64,000 nt of DNA from UBA7692 sp964650845 (GCA_964650845.1 CAZYXR010000008.1:1-64000); one strand, 5' to 3'. Shown: positions 1-8,739, counted from the stretch's first letter. Notes: a model not told the origin generated them from the letters alone. A program made the numbers and translations.

Positions 1-783
1 TTTGATATGTACGAGCAAATCACCGGTGTGAATCCATACAACGAACCAATGCAAATTTACCCTGCGGTTCACTACACTATGGGTGGTTTGTGGGTAGATT
101 ATAATTTAATGACTACTGTGCCGGGTTTATATGCTTTGGGCGAAGCCAATTTTAGCGACCATGGTGCTAATCGTCTTGGAGCTTCGGCATTGATGCAAGG
201 CTTGGCAGATGGCTATTTTGTAATTCCATATACCATTGGCGCATACTTGAGTGCCGAAATTCGCACCAAAGCAATTTCAACCGACCACGAAGCCTTTGTT
301 GCTGCCGAAGAAAACGCAAGAAAAACGCTTGATAAATTGGTAGGAATAAAAGGCACTAAATCAGTAGATTATTATCACAAGCGATTGGGTAAAATAATGT
401 GGGATAAATGTGGTATGGCGCGCAATGCACAAGGGTTGAAAGAAGCCATTGCTGAAATTCAGGAATTGCGCAAAGAGTTTTGGCAAAATGTGCGTGTGCT
501 TGGTGCTACCAACGAGTATAATCCCGAATTGGAAAAAGCCGGTAGAGTTGCCGATTTCATTGAGTTGGGCGAGTTGATGTGTAAAGACGCATTGGAGCGC
601 AACGAAAGCTGTGGCGGACACTTCCGCGAAGAGTACCAAACCGAAGAAGGCGAAGCGCTACGCGATGATGAAAATTTCAGCTTTGTTTCGGCATGGGAAC
701 TGGTGGGCGAAAACGAATGGAAGCTCAACAAAGAAGCATTGGTTTACGAAAACATAAAAATAGCTGCCAGAAGCTACAAATAG
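1..783 (+). CDS. sdhA: Succinate dehydrogenase/fumarate reductase flavoprotein subunit, C-terminal part
   Basis: The 5' end lies outside the window; the reading frame is open from base 1. The protein is the FAD subunit that oxidises succinate to fumarate in the TCA cycle, peripheral on the inner membrane. The visible part carries the conserved substrate-site stretch HYTMGGLWVD and the FAD-binding stretch GANRLGASALMQGLADG, followed by the helical capping C-terminus. The iron-sulfur subunit sdhB follows after 77 bases, as expected for a B-type sdhCAB operon; sdhC would lie upstream, outside the window. Family assignment is firm; whether the enzyme runs mainly as dehydrogenase or fumarate reductase cannot be told from sequence. 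Confidence 0.93.
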   Translation, partial: FDMYEQITGVNPYNEPMQIYPAVHYTMGGLWVDYNLMTTVPGLYALGEANFSDHGANRLGASALMQGLADGYFVIPYTIGAYLSAEIRTKAISTDHEAFVAAEENARKTLDKLVGIKGTKSVDYYHKRLGKIMWDKCGMARNAQGLKEAIAEIQELRKEFWQNVRVLGATNEYNPELEKAGRVADFIELGELMCKDALERNESCGGHFREEYQTEEGEALRDDENFSFVSAWELVGENEWKLNKEALVYENIKIAARSYK

Positions 784-860
784 ATACTTGAGTATTGATG
801 TTTTTATCAGTATCAATTGGCTAAAATCAATTAACAAAAAGACAAGTAAATTGAAGTAAT

Positions 861-1607
861 ATGAAGATTACATTAAAAGTTTGGAGGCAAAAAAATACCG
901 AAACCAAAGGCTCGTTTGTAACATACAAACTCGACCATGTGGAAGAAGACATGTCTTTCCTCGAAATGTTTGATGTGTTGAACGAACAACTCATCAATGA
1001 AGGCAAAGAGCCTGTTGTGTTCGATCACGACTGCCGCGAGGGAATTTGTGGTATGTGTAGCATGTACATCAATGGCCGCCCTCACGGCCCTAAAGATGCA
1101 GTTACTACCTGCCAATTGCACATGCGTTCGTTTAAAGATGGCGACACAATTGTTGTAGAGCCTTGGCGCGCTGCCGCATTTCCGGTATTGAAAGATTTAT
1201 CGGTAGATAGGAGTGCTTTTGATAGAATTATTGCAGCCGGTGGTTTTGTGAGTGTAAATACTGGTAATGCGCAAGATGCCAACGCCCTGCCTATTGGTAA
1301 AGAAGTTGCCGATGAAGCATTTGCCAGTGCAGCCTGCATAGGTTGCGGTGCTTGTGTGGCAGCATGCAAAAATGCAAGTGCCATGTTGTTTGTTTCGGCA
1401 AAAGTATCGCAGCTTGCCATGTTGCCACAAGGCAAAGCCGAAGCAAATAAACGCGCACTTGCAATGGTAGCGCAAATGGATGCCGAAGGCTTTGGCAACT
1501 GCACCAATACCGGTGCTTGTGAAGCAGAATGCCCAAAAGAAATTTCCATTTCAAATATTGCTCGCTTAAACAGAGAGTATTTGAATGCTGCGTTAATAGC
1601 CGAGTAG
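861..1607 (+). CDS. sdhB: Succinate dehydrogenase/fumarate reductase iron-sulfur subunit
   Basis: This 248-residue protein passes electrons from the flavoprotein to quinone. Residues Cys58, Cys63, Cys66 and Cys84 (in CREGICGMC and VTTC) form the 2Fe-2S ferredoxin site. The C-terminal half has CIGCGACVAAC (Cys159, 162, 165, 169) and Cys214, Cys220 and Cys224 in CTNTGACEAEC, matching the 4Fe-4S and 3Fe-4S ligands. The length and motif order are those of non-classical (B-type) succinate:quinone oxidoreductases found in Bacteroidota. It sits directly downstream of sdhA and is closed by a strong hairpin terminator at 1629-1668, so it is the last gene of the operon. Confidence 0.95.
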   Translation: MKITLKVWRQKNTETKGSFVTYKLDHVEEDMSFLEMFDVLNEQLINEGKEPVVFDHDCREGICGMCSMYINGRPHGPKDAVTTCQLHMRSFKDGDTIVVEPWRAAAFPVLKDLSVDRSAFDRIIAAGGFVSVNTGNAQDANALPIGKEVADEAFASAACIGCGACVAACKNASAMLFVSAKVSQLAMLPQGKAEANKRALAMVAQMDAEGFGNCTNTGACEAECPKEISISNIARLNREYLNAALIAE

Positions 1608-1628
1608 AAAAAAACATCCCAATTGTTT

Positions 1629-1668
1629 AACGGGCAGCTAATTTTTTAGCTGCCCGTTTTGTTTTGCG
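1629..1668 (+). terminator. Rho-independent terminator after sdhB
   Basis: The stem AACGGGCAGCTAA pairs with TTAGCTGCCCGTT across a four-T loop and is followed by a T-rich run (TTTTGTTTT). It lies 21 bases after the sdhB stop and marks the end of the sdh operon. Confidence 0.85.
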
Positions 1669-1733
1669 CTTGTAAAGTTTGTTGTAAAGAACCATGTTCG
1701 TTCATTCACTAAATCTATATTTTTGTCGCGGTA

Positions 1734-2570
1734 ATGCGTTACATCAACTTCAATGGCAAACTGGTAGATGAAAATGTTGCAGTATTTGACGCTGCAAGTC
1801 GCCTTCGCTTTGGCGATGGTTTCTTTGAGTCTATGCGCATGTTTCATGGCAAGGTTGCGTTTATTGATGAGCATTTTGAAAGAATAATGCAGAGTGTTGT
1901 TTTGCTCAAAATGCAACTGCCCGATGTGTGGAGTAAAGCATTTTTAGAAAATGAAATATCAAAACTTGCGGATATTAACAAATGCAGGTTTGGGCGCGTT
2001 CGTATTCAATTTTATAGAGTTGGTGCGGGGCGATATTTACCCAACGAGCACAGGTGCGGTTTTTTGATGGAAATAGAAAACGATAGCATGGAATCTTATG
2101 CATTGCATATTTTGAAAACCATTGATGTATCCATACAATACACTAAGTCCATTCACAATATCGGCAATGTAAAATCTGGCAGCGCTTTGCTGCATGTATT
2201 AGCCTCCATAGAAGCAAAAACACGCACATTAGATGAAATGATATTGCTGAATACAAGCGGAAACATTTGTGAAGCACTTGCATCTAACTTTTTTATGGTA
2301 AGCGATGGCATTGTTTTTACCCCCCCTTTAGAAAGTGGCTGCGTAGATGGTGTGATGCGCAAAAAAACAATAGAAATATTGTTAAGCACCGGAGTGGCAA
2401 TATATGAGCGCAATTGTAGCGTAAGCGACTTAAAAAATGCCAATGAAGTATTTTTGACAAATGCCTCAAAAGGTTTGCAAACGGTGGAAAGATTCGGAAA
2501 CAATGTGCTTGCATCCAATGAGGTTGCTGAGTTACTCACAAAAAAGTTGAACAGATTAGCTGTTCAATAA
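1734..2570 (+). CDS. Aminotransferase class IV (branched-chain aminotransferase / aminodeoxychorismate lyase-like)
   Basis: A 278-residue PLP enzyme of fold type IV. The segment VKSGSALLHVLAS resembles the region around the PLP-binding lysine, DEMILLNTSGNICEALASN is the conserved N-x-x-G-x-x-x-E-x-x-x-x-N block, and FTPPLESGCVDGVMR is the usual 'TPPL..G.L.GI.R' block. The family contains branched-chain aminotransferases, D-amino acid aminotransferases and PabC (4-amino-4-deoxychorismate lyase). The short length (about 280) and divergent active site favour the PabC-like side, but substrate cannot be assigned. Start is the ATG at 1734; the gene stands alone between a terminator and psd. Confidence 0.85.
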   Translation: MRYINFNGKLVDENVAVFDAASRLRFGDGFFESMRMFHGKVAFIDEHFERIMQSVVLLKMQLPDVWSKAFLENEISKLADINKCRFGRVRIQFYRVGAGRYLPNEHRCGFLMEIENDSMESYALHILKTIDVSIQYTKSIHNIGNVKSGSALLHVLASIEAKTRTLDEMILLNTSGNICEALASNFFMVSDGIVFTPPLESGCVDGVMRKKTIEILLSTGVAIYERNCSVSDLKNANEVFLTNASKGLQTVERFGNNVLASNEVAELLTKKLNRLAVQ

Positions 2571-2656
2571 AACAAACAGCAACAAAAGCATCTGCCATAC
2601 GTTCTATCAACATATCATTTAGAATGCTATTTTCGTATTCGTACTAAAGAAAAGAA

Positions 2657-3328
2657 ATGAAGAAAAAAATCACCATTCATCGCGAAGGTCATAAGATTCT
2701 GTTGGTTTCGGGAGTTGCGCTGTTGATTTTAAATGCCTTACTCGCTTATCTTTTTTCAAATCCAACGGTGTATTGGATTACCGGAGGTTTTTCGGTATTA
2801 ATACTTATTGGATTTGCTTCGTTTTTTCGCATTCCGCACCGCGAAATGGTAATACATGACAATAAAGTAATTGCCCCAGCCGATGGAAAAATTGTGGTAA
2901 TAGAAGAAGTGCAGGAAAATGAATATTTCAACGACAAGCGTATTCAAGTTAGTATTTTTATGAGCCCTGCAAATGTGCATGTAAACCGTGCGCCAATGGC
3001 AGGAACTGTTTCTTATCAAAAGTATCACCCGGGTAAATACTTGGTTGCTTGGCATCCAAAAAGCTCTGAAAAAAACGAGCGCAATACAGTGGTTATTGAA
3101 AGCGAAGACGGAGTGGAAATTCTCGTTCGGCAGATTGCCGGAAAGTTGGCGCGCAAAATTCGTTGGTATTTGAATGAAGGAGATGAAGTTTGCCAAAATG
3201 GCGAGTTGGGTTTTATTAAGTTCGGTTCCAGAGTAGATTTGTTTTTGCCGGTGGGCACAAAAATAGATGTAGATTTAAAACAAAAAGTAAAAGGGGGCAT
3301 TACCGTTATTGGTTCATTACCCGAATAA
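2657..3328 (+). CDS. psd: Phosphatidylserine decarboxylase family protein
   Basis: The 223-residue protein makes phosphatidylethanolamine from phosphatidylserine at the inner membrane. Two hydrophobic segments occupy about residues 15-55. The body contains PADGKIVVIEE, FMSPANVHVNRAPMAG (the conserved catalytic region with 'SP.NVH..R') and FGSRVDLFLP near the C-terminus, where autocatalytic cleavage at Gly190-Ser191 would create the pyruvoyl cofactor. The short length matches the archaeal-type/short PSD family common in Bacteroidota rather than the roughly 300-residue enterobacterial enzyme. No operon partner is obvious; the next gene starts 25 bases downstream but encodes an unrelated small secreted protein. 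Confidence 0.92.
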   Translation: MKKKITIHREGHKILLVSGVALLILNALLAYLFSNPTVYWITGGFSVLILIGFASFFRIPHREMVIHDNKVIAPADGKIVVIEEVQENEYFNDKRIQVSIFMSPANVHVNRAPMAGTVSYQKYHPGKYLVAWHPKSSEKNERNTVVIESEDGVEILVRQIAGKLARKIRWYLNEGDEVCQNGELGFIKFGSRVDLFLPVGTKIDVDLKQKVKGGITVIGSLPE

Positions 3329-3353
3329 ATTTTAAACATTTAAAAGCATAGTT

Positions 3354-3632
3354 ATGAAAAATGTATTCTTGGTTTTAGCACTTGCAATGGCAAGTTTGGT
3401 AGTGGTTGCAAATCATAATCACGATAGCAAAAAAGGTAAAAAAGCAAAAGGCAAAAAAGAATGTTGCGCGGCAGCTCATGCTTCTGCCACTGCTGGTGCT
3501 GCACCAGCATGTTGCAGCAAAATGAAAGCCGATGGTAAAAGTTGCAGTAAAGAGCAAGTGAAAGCAGCAGAAGGCAAGCCGGGTTGTTCGGGGCATGGTC
3601 ATGGTGCTGCAACTGCACCCAAAGCTCAATAG
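3354..3632 (+). CDS. Small secreted Cys/His/Lys-rich protein, function unknown
   Basis: The 92-residue product starts with a clear signal peptide (about residues 1-20, MKNVFLVLALAMASLVVVA). The mature part begins NHNHDSKKGKKAKGKK and has two vicinal cysteine pairs (KECCAA and PACCSK), two further cysteines and a GHGHG patch near the end. This composition suggests metal binding in the periplasm, which is an inference. I do not recognise the family. It lies between psd and a Dps-type ferritin on the same strand, with 35 bases to the Dps start, so an oxidative-stress or metal-handling link is possible. Confidence 0.75.
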   Translation: MKNVFLVLALAMASLVVVANHNHDSKKGKKAKGKKECCAAAHASATAGAAPACCSKMKADGKSCSKEQVKAAEGKPGCSGHGHGAATAPKAQ

Positions 3633-3667
3633 TATTTTTTATCAAAATTGATAAAACCCGATTCGAT

Positions 3668-4141
3668 ATGGCTAAGAAAAATCAAATTGGTTTAGATGCC
3701 GATAAGGCAAAAAAACTATCAGAAAAACTGAATTTGTTATTGGCAAATTACCAGCTGTTTTACATCAATGCACGTGGCTTTCACTGGAACATAACCGGTG
3801 AGAAGTTTTTTGAATTGCATGTAAAGTTTGAAGAGCTTTATACAGATGCTTTAGTGAAGGTGGATGAAATTGCAGAGCGTGTACTTACGCTTGGCAGCAC
3901 TCCCTTACATACGTTTTCCGATTACAATAAAGTTGCCAAAATAAAAGAGGCAAAAGATGTAACCGAAGGCAAGCAAGCTGTAAAAAAAGTGTTGGATGGT
4001 TTTTCTACACTGCTTGAAATTGAACGCGAAATCTTAGATTTATCCAGCGATGCAAATGATGAAGGAACAAACGCGCTGATGAGCGATTACATTCGCGAGC
4101 AAGAAAAGTCCGTGTGGATGTATTCGGCTTATTTGAAATAA
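3668..4141 (+). CDS. dps: Dps-type ferritin-like DNA protection protein
   Basis: A 157-residue four-helix protein of the Dps/ferritin-like family, which stores iron by oxidising Fe(II) with peroxide and can coat DNA. The ferroxidase-site signature is visible as FHWNITGEKFFELH followed by FEELYTDALVKVDEIAER, including the expected His, Asp and Glu residues; GSTPLHTF is the usual following turn. The frame is open further upstream to 3584, but the ATG at 3668 gives the standard Dps length and start (MAKKNQIGL). It follows the Cys/His-rich secreted protein and is closed by a bidirectional terminator hairpin at 4162-4194. Confidence 0.92.
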   Translation: MAKKNQIGLDADKAKKLSEKLNLLLANYQLFYINARGFHWNITGEKFFELHVKFEELYTDALVKVDEIAERVLTLGSTPLHTFSDYNKVAKIKEAKDVTEGKQAVKKVLDGFSTLLEIEREILDLSSDANDEGTNALMSDYIREQEKSVWMYSAYLK

Positions 4142-4161
4142 TTACATTACAAGTGTACAAT

Positions 4162-4194
4162 AAAAAAAGGGCGGACGGTGTTCACCCTTTTTTT
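4162..4194. terminator. Bidirectional hairpin terminator
   Basis: AAAAAAAGGG (4162-4171) pairs with CCCTTTTTTT (4185-4194), giving a T-run on either strand. It sits between the convergent dps gene and the flavoprotein gene and overlaps the stop codon of the latter. Confidence 0.7.
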
Positions 4195-5734
4195 ATGAAA
4201 TTGCATTTGCGCAAGCAATGCCATCCATAGCGGCACTCACAATGCCACCGGCATATCCCGCGCCTTCACCACACGGAAACAAATTTTGTATTTGCGGATG
4301 ACGGAATGTTTCTTTCGCTCTCGGGATGCGCACAGGGCTGCTGGTGCGGCTTTCAACGCCCACTAAGATAGCGTCATTGGTTCTGTAGCCTCGCATTTTT
4401 TTACCAAAATCAATTAAACCCTCGCGTAAACTTTGAGTGATAAAATCTGGGAGTATCTTGTTTAAATCGGTTGCAATCAAGCCAGGTTGATATGAACTGC
4501 GCGGCAAATCTTTAGATGATTTGTTTTGAATAAAATCTTCCATTCGCTGTGCGGGCGCACTCAACGAATTGGTAACTGCAAACGCTTTTTGTTCCACTTC
4601 TTTTTGAAATTGTAAAGCGGCTAATGCACCATGTTTTTCGTATTGTGTCCAGTTTTCGGGGTTTACCGCAACTACAATTCCGCTGTTTGAATAGACGCCA
4701 TTTCTTGCGCTCGAACTCCAGCCATTTACAACAATTTCATTAGCATCGGTAGCAGCAGGGGCAATAACCCCGCCCGGGCACATGCAAAAAGAAAAAACAC
4801 CTTTGCCGCAGGCCTGCGCTACTAAACTGTAGCTTGAGGGTGGCAGCAAGTCGCCACGTTCGGGTCGTTTGTATTGTATGCTGTCAATCAAAGATTGTTT
4901 ATGCTCGATGCGTACGCCAAGTGCAAAAGATTTTGCTTCAATCAATATTTTTTTACGATGCAGTAGTTCAAAAATATCGCGAGCCGAATGCCCGGTTGCT
5001 AAAATTACATTTTGGCAGTCGAAACTTGTTTCATCGCTACAAACAATTTGAATAATGCGATCTTTTTCGATTTTAAAATCGCTTACTTTTTTATTGAAAT
5101 GAACTTCGCCACCCTGCGCAATAATATTTTCGCGCATGTTTTGAATAATTCGCGGCAACTTGTTGGTGCCAATGTGCGGATGCGCTTCGTAGCCTATTTT
5201 TGCATCGGCTCCATGCTGAATAAAAACGTCCAATACCTTTTTTATATCTCCGCGTTTGCTGCTGCGAGTGTATAGTTTGCCATCGCTGTAGGTTCCTGCG
5301 CCTCCCTCGCCATAGCAGTAATTGCTTTCAGGATTGATGCTGCCTTTTTTATGAATGGAGGAAATGTCTTTTAATCTTTCTGCCACTGCTTTTCCTCTTT
5401 CTATCACTATGGGTTTGATGCCATTTTCTAAACATTGAAAGGCGGCATACAGCCCTGCGGGTCCCAGACCAACTATATGGCAAGTTTTTTCATTTGAAAC
5501 AGGCTTGAATTGAAACGTTCGCAATTCGGGTTTGTAAGTTTCATTGCTCAAATACACATCTACTTTTAGCAAGAAGTAAATTTGTGCTTTTCGGGCATCT
5601 AAAGACTTTCGCACAATAGCGATATGCGAAATTTCATTTACAGCAATTTGTAGCGTGCTTGCAACTTTCAACTTTAATAAATCTGTCGAAGCTGCTTCTT
5701 CGGGCAGTAAAATCAATTCTAATGAAATAGGCAT
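4193..5734 (-). CDS. FAD-dependent oxidoreductase (COG2509-like)
   Basis: The 513-residue protein has an N-terminal extension of about 85 residues, then a dinucleotide-binding motif VGLGPAGLYAAF followed by an acidic end VIERG, typical of FAD in a Rossmann fold. Further on are YGEGGAGTYSDGKL, VILATGHSARD, and the C-terminal FAD-contact block FPCGEGAGYAGGIVSAAMDG. This arrangement is that of the uncharacterised 'FAD-dependent dehydrogenase' family related to HI0933/geranylgeranyl reductase-like flavoproteins. The physiological substrate is unknown. It is a monocistronic gene between two convergent or divergent neighbours. Confidence 0.88.
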   Translation of the reverse strand: MPISLELILLPEEAASTDLLKLKVASTLQIAVNEISHIAIVRKSLDARKAQIYFLLKVDVYLSNETYKPELRTFQFKPVSNEKTCHIVGLGPAGLYAAFQCLENGIKPIVIERGKAVAERLKDISSIHKKGSINPESNYCYGEGGAGTYSDGKLYTRSSKRGDIKKVLDVFIQHGADAKIGYEAHPHIGTNKLPRIIQNMRENIIAQGGEVHFNKKVSDFKIEKDRIIQIVCSDETSFDCQNVILATGHSARDIFELLHRKKILIEAKSFALGVRIEHKQSLIDSIQYKRPERGDLLPPSSYSLVAQACGKGVFSFCMCPGGVIAPAATDANEIVVNGWSSSARNGVYSNSGIVVAVNPENWTQYEKHGALAALQFQKEVEQKAFAVTNSLSAPAQRMEDFIQNKSSKDLPRSSYQPGLIATDLNKILPDFITQSLREGLIDFGKKMRGYRTNDAILVGVESRTSSPVRIPRAKETFRHPQIQNLFPCGEGAGYAGGIVSAAMDGIACANAIS

Positions 5735-5903
5735 GGTTAGGTTTTTATCCTAAAAAATTGTTCAAAGATATTCATTGCATCCAAATGATTTTCATGAGGT
5801 GTTTTCAATCTCGGCAATCTTTTGTTTGTCAAGTTCTGTTAATTCAATTAGGTTGAATAATCTTTACATCACATCTTCGCTCCCAATTCACAAATTCAGA
5901 ATA

Positions 5904-6458
5904 ATGAAAAGAATAATCGCACTAATCGCTATCGCAGTAATGGGATTTACTGCAAATGCTCAAAAGTATTGCATTGTGGACATTGAGTATGTGCTTTCAA
6001 AAATGCAGGATTACAAAGATGCTCAAACACAGTTAGACAAAGTTTCGGATGGCTGGCAAAAAGAAGTGGAAGCCAAAATGAAAGAGGTGGACGATAGCTA
6101 TCGTAAATTTCAAGCTGAGCAAGTGTTGCTTACAGAACAAATGAAACAACAACGCATAAAGGATATTGAAGCTAAAGAGAAAGAAGTGAAGGAGTTTCAA
6201 AAAACAAAGTTCGGACCGAGCGGAGATTTGTTCAAAAAGCGTCAGGAACTTGTAAAACCTATACAAGACAAAGTTTACAATGAAATGAAAAAGTATGCCG
6301 AGGCTAAAGGATATGATTTGATTTTTGATAAATCAGCAGGTCCGTCTATGCTTTATCACAGCGAGAAGTTGAACAAAAGTGAAGACATTCTCTCTGCTTT
6401 GGGTGTTTCTAAAACACTCGACTCCGCAACTAAGCCAAGCTCAACTCAAGGAAAGTAA
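5904..6458 (+). CDS. OmpH/Skp family periplasmic chaperone (first copy)
   Basis: The 184-residue protein begins with a signal peptide (MKRIIALIAIAVMGFTANAQ) followed by KYCIVDIEYVLSKMQDY, the conserved 'vd.e.il..mp.y' opening of the OmpH/Skp family. Residues 40-130 are rich in Lys, Glu and Gln and should form the long coiled-coil tentacles that hold unfolded outer-membrane proteins. The C-terminal KPIQDKVYNEMKKYAEAKGYDLIFDKS is the matching strand region. The frame extends upstream to 5775, but only this ATG gives a signal peptide. A second copy follows after 49 bases; together they would serve outer-membrane protein assembly. Confidence 0.92.
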   Translation: MKRIIALIAIAVMGFTANAQKYCIVDIEYVLSKMQDYKDAQTQLDKVSDGWQKEVEAKMKEVDDSYRKFQAEQVLLTEQMKQQRIKDIEAKEKEVKEFQKTKFGPSGDLFKKRQELVKPIQDKVYNEMKKYAEAKGYDLIFDKSAGPSMLYHSEKLNKSEDILSALGVSKTLDSATKPSSTQGK

Positions 6459-6507
6459 GCTAGTTTGCTGTAAGTTTTTATTTTCGCACACCTTTTAAAA
6501 AACAGAA

Positions 6508-7068
6508 ATGAAGAAAACAATCGTAATGTTGCTTTGCGCACTTTTTACAACTGCTGCTATTGCACAACAAAAAATCGGACACATCAATTCGGCAGAAGTG
6601 CTTCAAGCCATGCCTGAGTTCAAGCAAATGCAAGAAGCGTTAGAAAGAAAGAAAGCTGAGTACACTAAGGTGCTTGAAACTATGTATAAAGAATATGAGT
6701 TGAAAAGCAAAGAAGTTCAAGATAACGGCAAAAATATGATGGAAGCTATCTTGGAGGCAAAAATTCAAGAGATTCAAGATTTGCAAAGACGTATTCAGGC
6801 TTTTGAAGATAAGGTACAAGGCGAACTTGAAAAATATCAAATGGAGTTAATGAAACCAATCAACGACAAATACATTAAACTACTTGAAGAAGCAGCAAAA
6901 GAAGGCGGTTACACTTACATTATTGATATTGCATCTGGTAGCGTTCCATACTTTCCTAAAGAAGAATTTAGTGTTACAGAGAGCGTAAAGAAGAAAGTAG
7001 CAACTTCGGTACCAGCTGCACCAAAACCTGCTACACCGTCAGCACCCGCAAAACCAGCAGGCAAATAA
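6508..7068 (+). CDS. OmpH/Skp family periplasmic chaperone (second copy)
   Basis: A 186-residue paralogue of the preceding gene: signal peptide MKKTIVMLLCALFTTAAIAQ, then QKIGHINSAEVLQAMPEFKQ, a long charged coiled coil, and the conserved end MKPINDKYIKLLEEAAKEGG-YTYIID. The tail (about residues 165-186) is rich in Pro, Ala and Lys and is probably disordered. Tandem OmpH genes upstream of murI are a common Bacteroidota arrangement. Translation probably continues into murI, whose TTG start lies six bases after this stop. Confidence 0.93.
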   Translation: MKKTIVMLLCALFTTAAIAQQKIGHINSAEVLQAMPEFKQMQEALERKKAEYTKVLETMYKEYELKSKEVQDNGKNMMEAILEAKIQEIQDLQRRIQAFEDKVQGELEKYQMELMKPINDKYIKLLEEAAKEGGYTYIIDIASGSVPYFPKEEFSVTESVKKKVATSVPAAPKPATPSAPAKPAGK

Positions 7069-7074
7069 TTTGAA

Positions 7075-7893
7075 TTGAAACTTAATAAACATCAACCGAT
7101 TGGGGTTTTTGATAGTGGTATTGGCGGCTTAACGGTCGCCAATGCCATTTCTAAGATTTTGCCCAATGAGCAGTTGATTTATTTTGGCGATACCGCACAT
7201 TTGCCTTATGGCGATAAGTCGGCTCGTGCCATTAAACAATATTCTTACATCATTTCCGATTTCTTGATTGAGAAAAATTGTAAGGCAATTGTAATAGCTT
7301 GCAATTCAGCTACGGCAGTTTCGTACCCTTTTCTTTGCGAATTGTATAAGGACGATGTGCATGTGTTTGGCGTTATTCGCCCTGTGGTGCGCGCAGTGGT
7401 GCAAGATGAATCACTAAAAAGAATCGGCATAATTGGAACGCAGGCAACGGTACAATCGGGAATTTACGAAACGCTGTTTCGTGCGCAAAAGCCAGAGTTA
7501 GAGATTACTTCGCTTGCCACGCCATTGTTGGCGCCAATGATCGAAGAGGGTTTTCATACCGATGTAAATATGGATAACATATTGAAGCACTATTTGCTTC
7601 GCAAAGAATTTGAAAATATTGATGCTTTGATTCTTGCATGTACACACTATCCATTGATTAAAGACAAAATTGCCAGTATTGTTCCTCCATCGGTTAAGAT
7701 TTTTGATAACACTACGTTCGTAGCTCGCGAAGTTCAGTTAGAATTAGAAAGACTTTATCTTTTAAATGATAAGAAGCAACAGCACAACGAATTTTTTGTG
7801 AGTGATTACACCGAGAGTTTTGAAAAATCTACTCAAATTTTCTACGGCTCGCACATTGCGTTGCAGCAAGCAAATATTTGGAAGAACATATAG
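7075..7893 (+). CDS. murI: Glutamate racemase
   Basis: The 272-residue enzyme interconverts L- and D-glutamate for peptidoglycan. IGVFDSGIGGLTVANAI is the N-terminal Asp/Ser motif; the two catalytic cysteines are Cys76 in IACNSATA and Cys189 in ILACTHYPLI. The length matches MurI. The only in-frame start near the beginning is TTG at 7075, six bases after the second OmpH gene, suggesting translational coupling. Context links outer-membrane and cell-wall biogenesis. Confidence 0.95.
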   Translation: MKLNKHQPIGVFDSGIGGLTVANAISKILPNEQLIYFGDTAHLPYGDKSARAIKQYSYIISDFLIEKNCKAIVIACNSATAVSYPFLCELYKDDVHVFGVIRPVVRAVVQDESLKRIGIIGTQATVQSGIYETLFRAQKPELEITSLATPLLAPMIEEGFHTDVNMDNILKHYLLRKEFENIDALILACTHYPLIKDKIASIVPPSVKIFDNTTFVAREVQLELERLYLLNDKKQQHNEFFVSDYTESFEKSTQIFYGSHIALQQANIWKNI

Positions 7894-7976
7894 CGCTTTC
7901 TGAACCAAACAATCTTTAACTTTTTTAAAATACGTATAGCGAAACCGAACGTTCGTTCTTTGCGTGATAGCACATA

Positions 7977-8285
7977 ATGGATGCTATACTTTTACCTAAA
8001 GAATTTTTGATACTTTTTACTGAAGAAGATGAACAACAGAGAGTTCTTAGTTTATTGCAACGTAGATTAGAAGCACTAAACACTGCAATAGTGTTGCGCA
8101 ATGCGCCAACAATTATTCATTCTTCTAACCAGCTTAGGTCGGAGCTAATGATGATGGGGTTCAATGATTTAGCTCAACTTGTTACGCTTATCAACGATTC
8201 TCCGTTTGATAAAAGTTTGGCACAAGAATTTCAACAAAAATTAGAGGCGTGGAGAGTAAATATTGCAAGGGGAAATGCGGTGTAA
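7977..8285 (+). CDS. Small protein of unknown function, weakly HPt-like
   Basis: A 102-residue, largely helical protein starting MDAILLPKEFL. It has no signal peptide or membrane segment. The stretch SSNQLRSELMMMGFNDLAQL has the spacing of the histidine-phosphotransfer (HPt) helix 'H.LKs....G...L..L', but the phospho-accepting His position is Asn; a His lies four residues earlier. The similarity is by eye only. It is convergent with the T6SS tssE gene, 10 bases away. I do not assign a function. Confidence 0.6.
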   Translation: MDAILLPKEFLILFTEEDEQQRVLSLLQRRLEALNTAIVLRNAPTIIHSSNQLRSELMMMGFNDLAQLVTLINDSPFDKSLAQEFQQKLEAWRVNIARGNAV

Positions 8286-8295
8286 AACAACAATG

Positions 8296-8727
8296 TTAGT
8301 CGTACGAAATAGGGCCAATGTAAATGCGCTCATAGAAATCAAATCGCTCGTTGGTTTTTACAATTATACCACCTGCTTTTATATCTAACTTTCGTTTTAT
8401 TCTGATGCCGCTGCCTTGCACAACAATCTCTTCTTGCGAAAGTTTCATTTCTACGCGCACATTAGAAAGTCGTTTTTCATTTATGGTGATGGCTTCGCGC
8501 AATGCATTTTGCATTTTATCTTTCAGCATGCCTGCCGAAACCACAATGTCAAAATCGTTTTCCCAAATGGAGCAACCCAACTCTGGCTGAAATTTACATT
8601 CCCCTACATGTGTGGTAAGAATCAAGTGAAGAAAATCGGCAATAGATTCTTTCAACGATTTTTTGGGATGCTCTTTTCCATCAGAAAGTAGCTTAGGCTG
8701 CAAGGGCAGTGTGTAATACTTTTCCAT
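8296..8727 (-). CDS. tssE: T6SS baseplate protein TssE, GPW/gp25 family
   Basis: The 143-residue protein belongs to the phage gp25/TssE family, which forms part of the baseplate wedge and nucleates sheath assembly. The conserved core is visible as SIADFLHLILTTHVGECKFQPELG-CSIWENDFD (early turn 'G...f.pe.G') followed by the helix and strand block LREAITINEKRLSNVRVEM. It starts 12 bases after the vgrG stop on the same strand, so it is cotranscribed with vgrG. Within subtype-iii T6SS clusters of Bacteroidota this is the expected neighbour. Confidence 0.85.
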   Translation of the reverse strand: MEKYYTLPLQPKLLSDGKEHPKKSLKESIADFLHLILTTHVGECKFQPELGCSIWENDFDIVVSAGMLKDKMQNALREAITINEKRLSNVRVEMKLSQEEIVVQGSGIRIKRKLDIKAGGIIVKTNERFDFYERIYIGPISYD

Positions 8728-8739
8728 ACAAATGGTTCA

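Noticed and set aside
1718..1725. TATTTTTG before the aminotransferase gene as a promoter
   Set aside because: It is only eight bases from the ATG and has no TTG at suitable spacing upstream.
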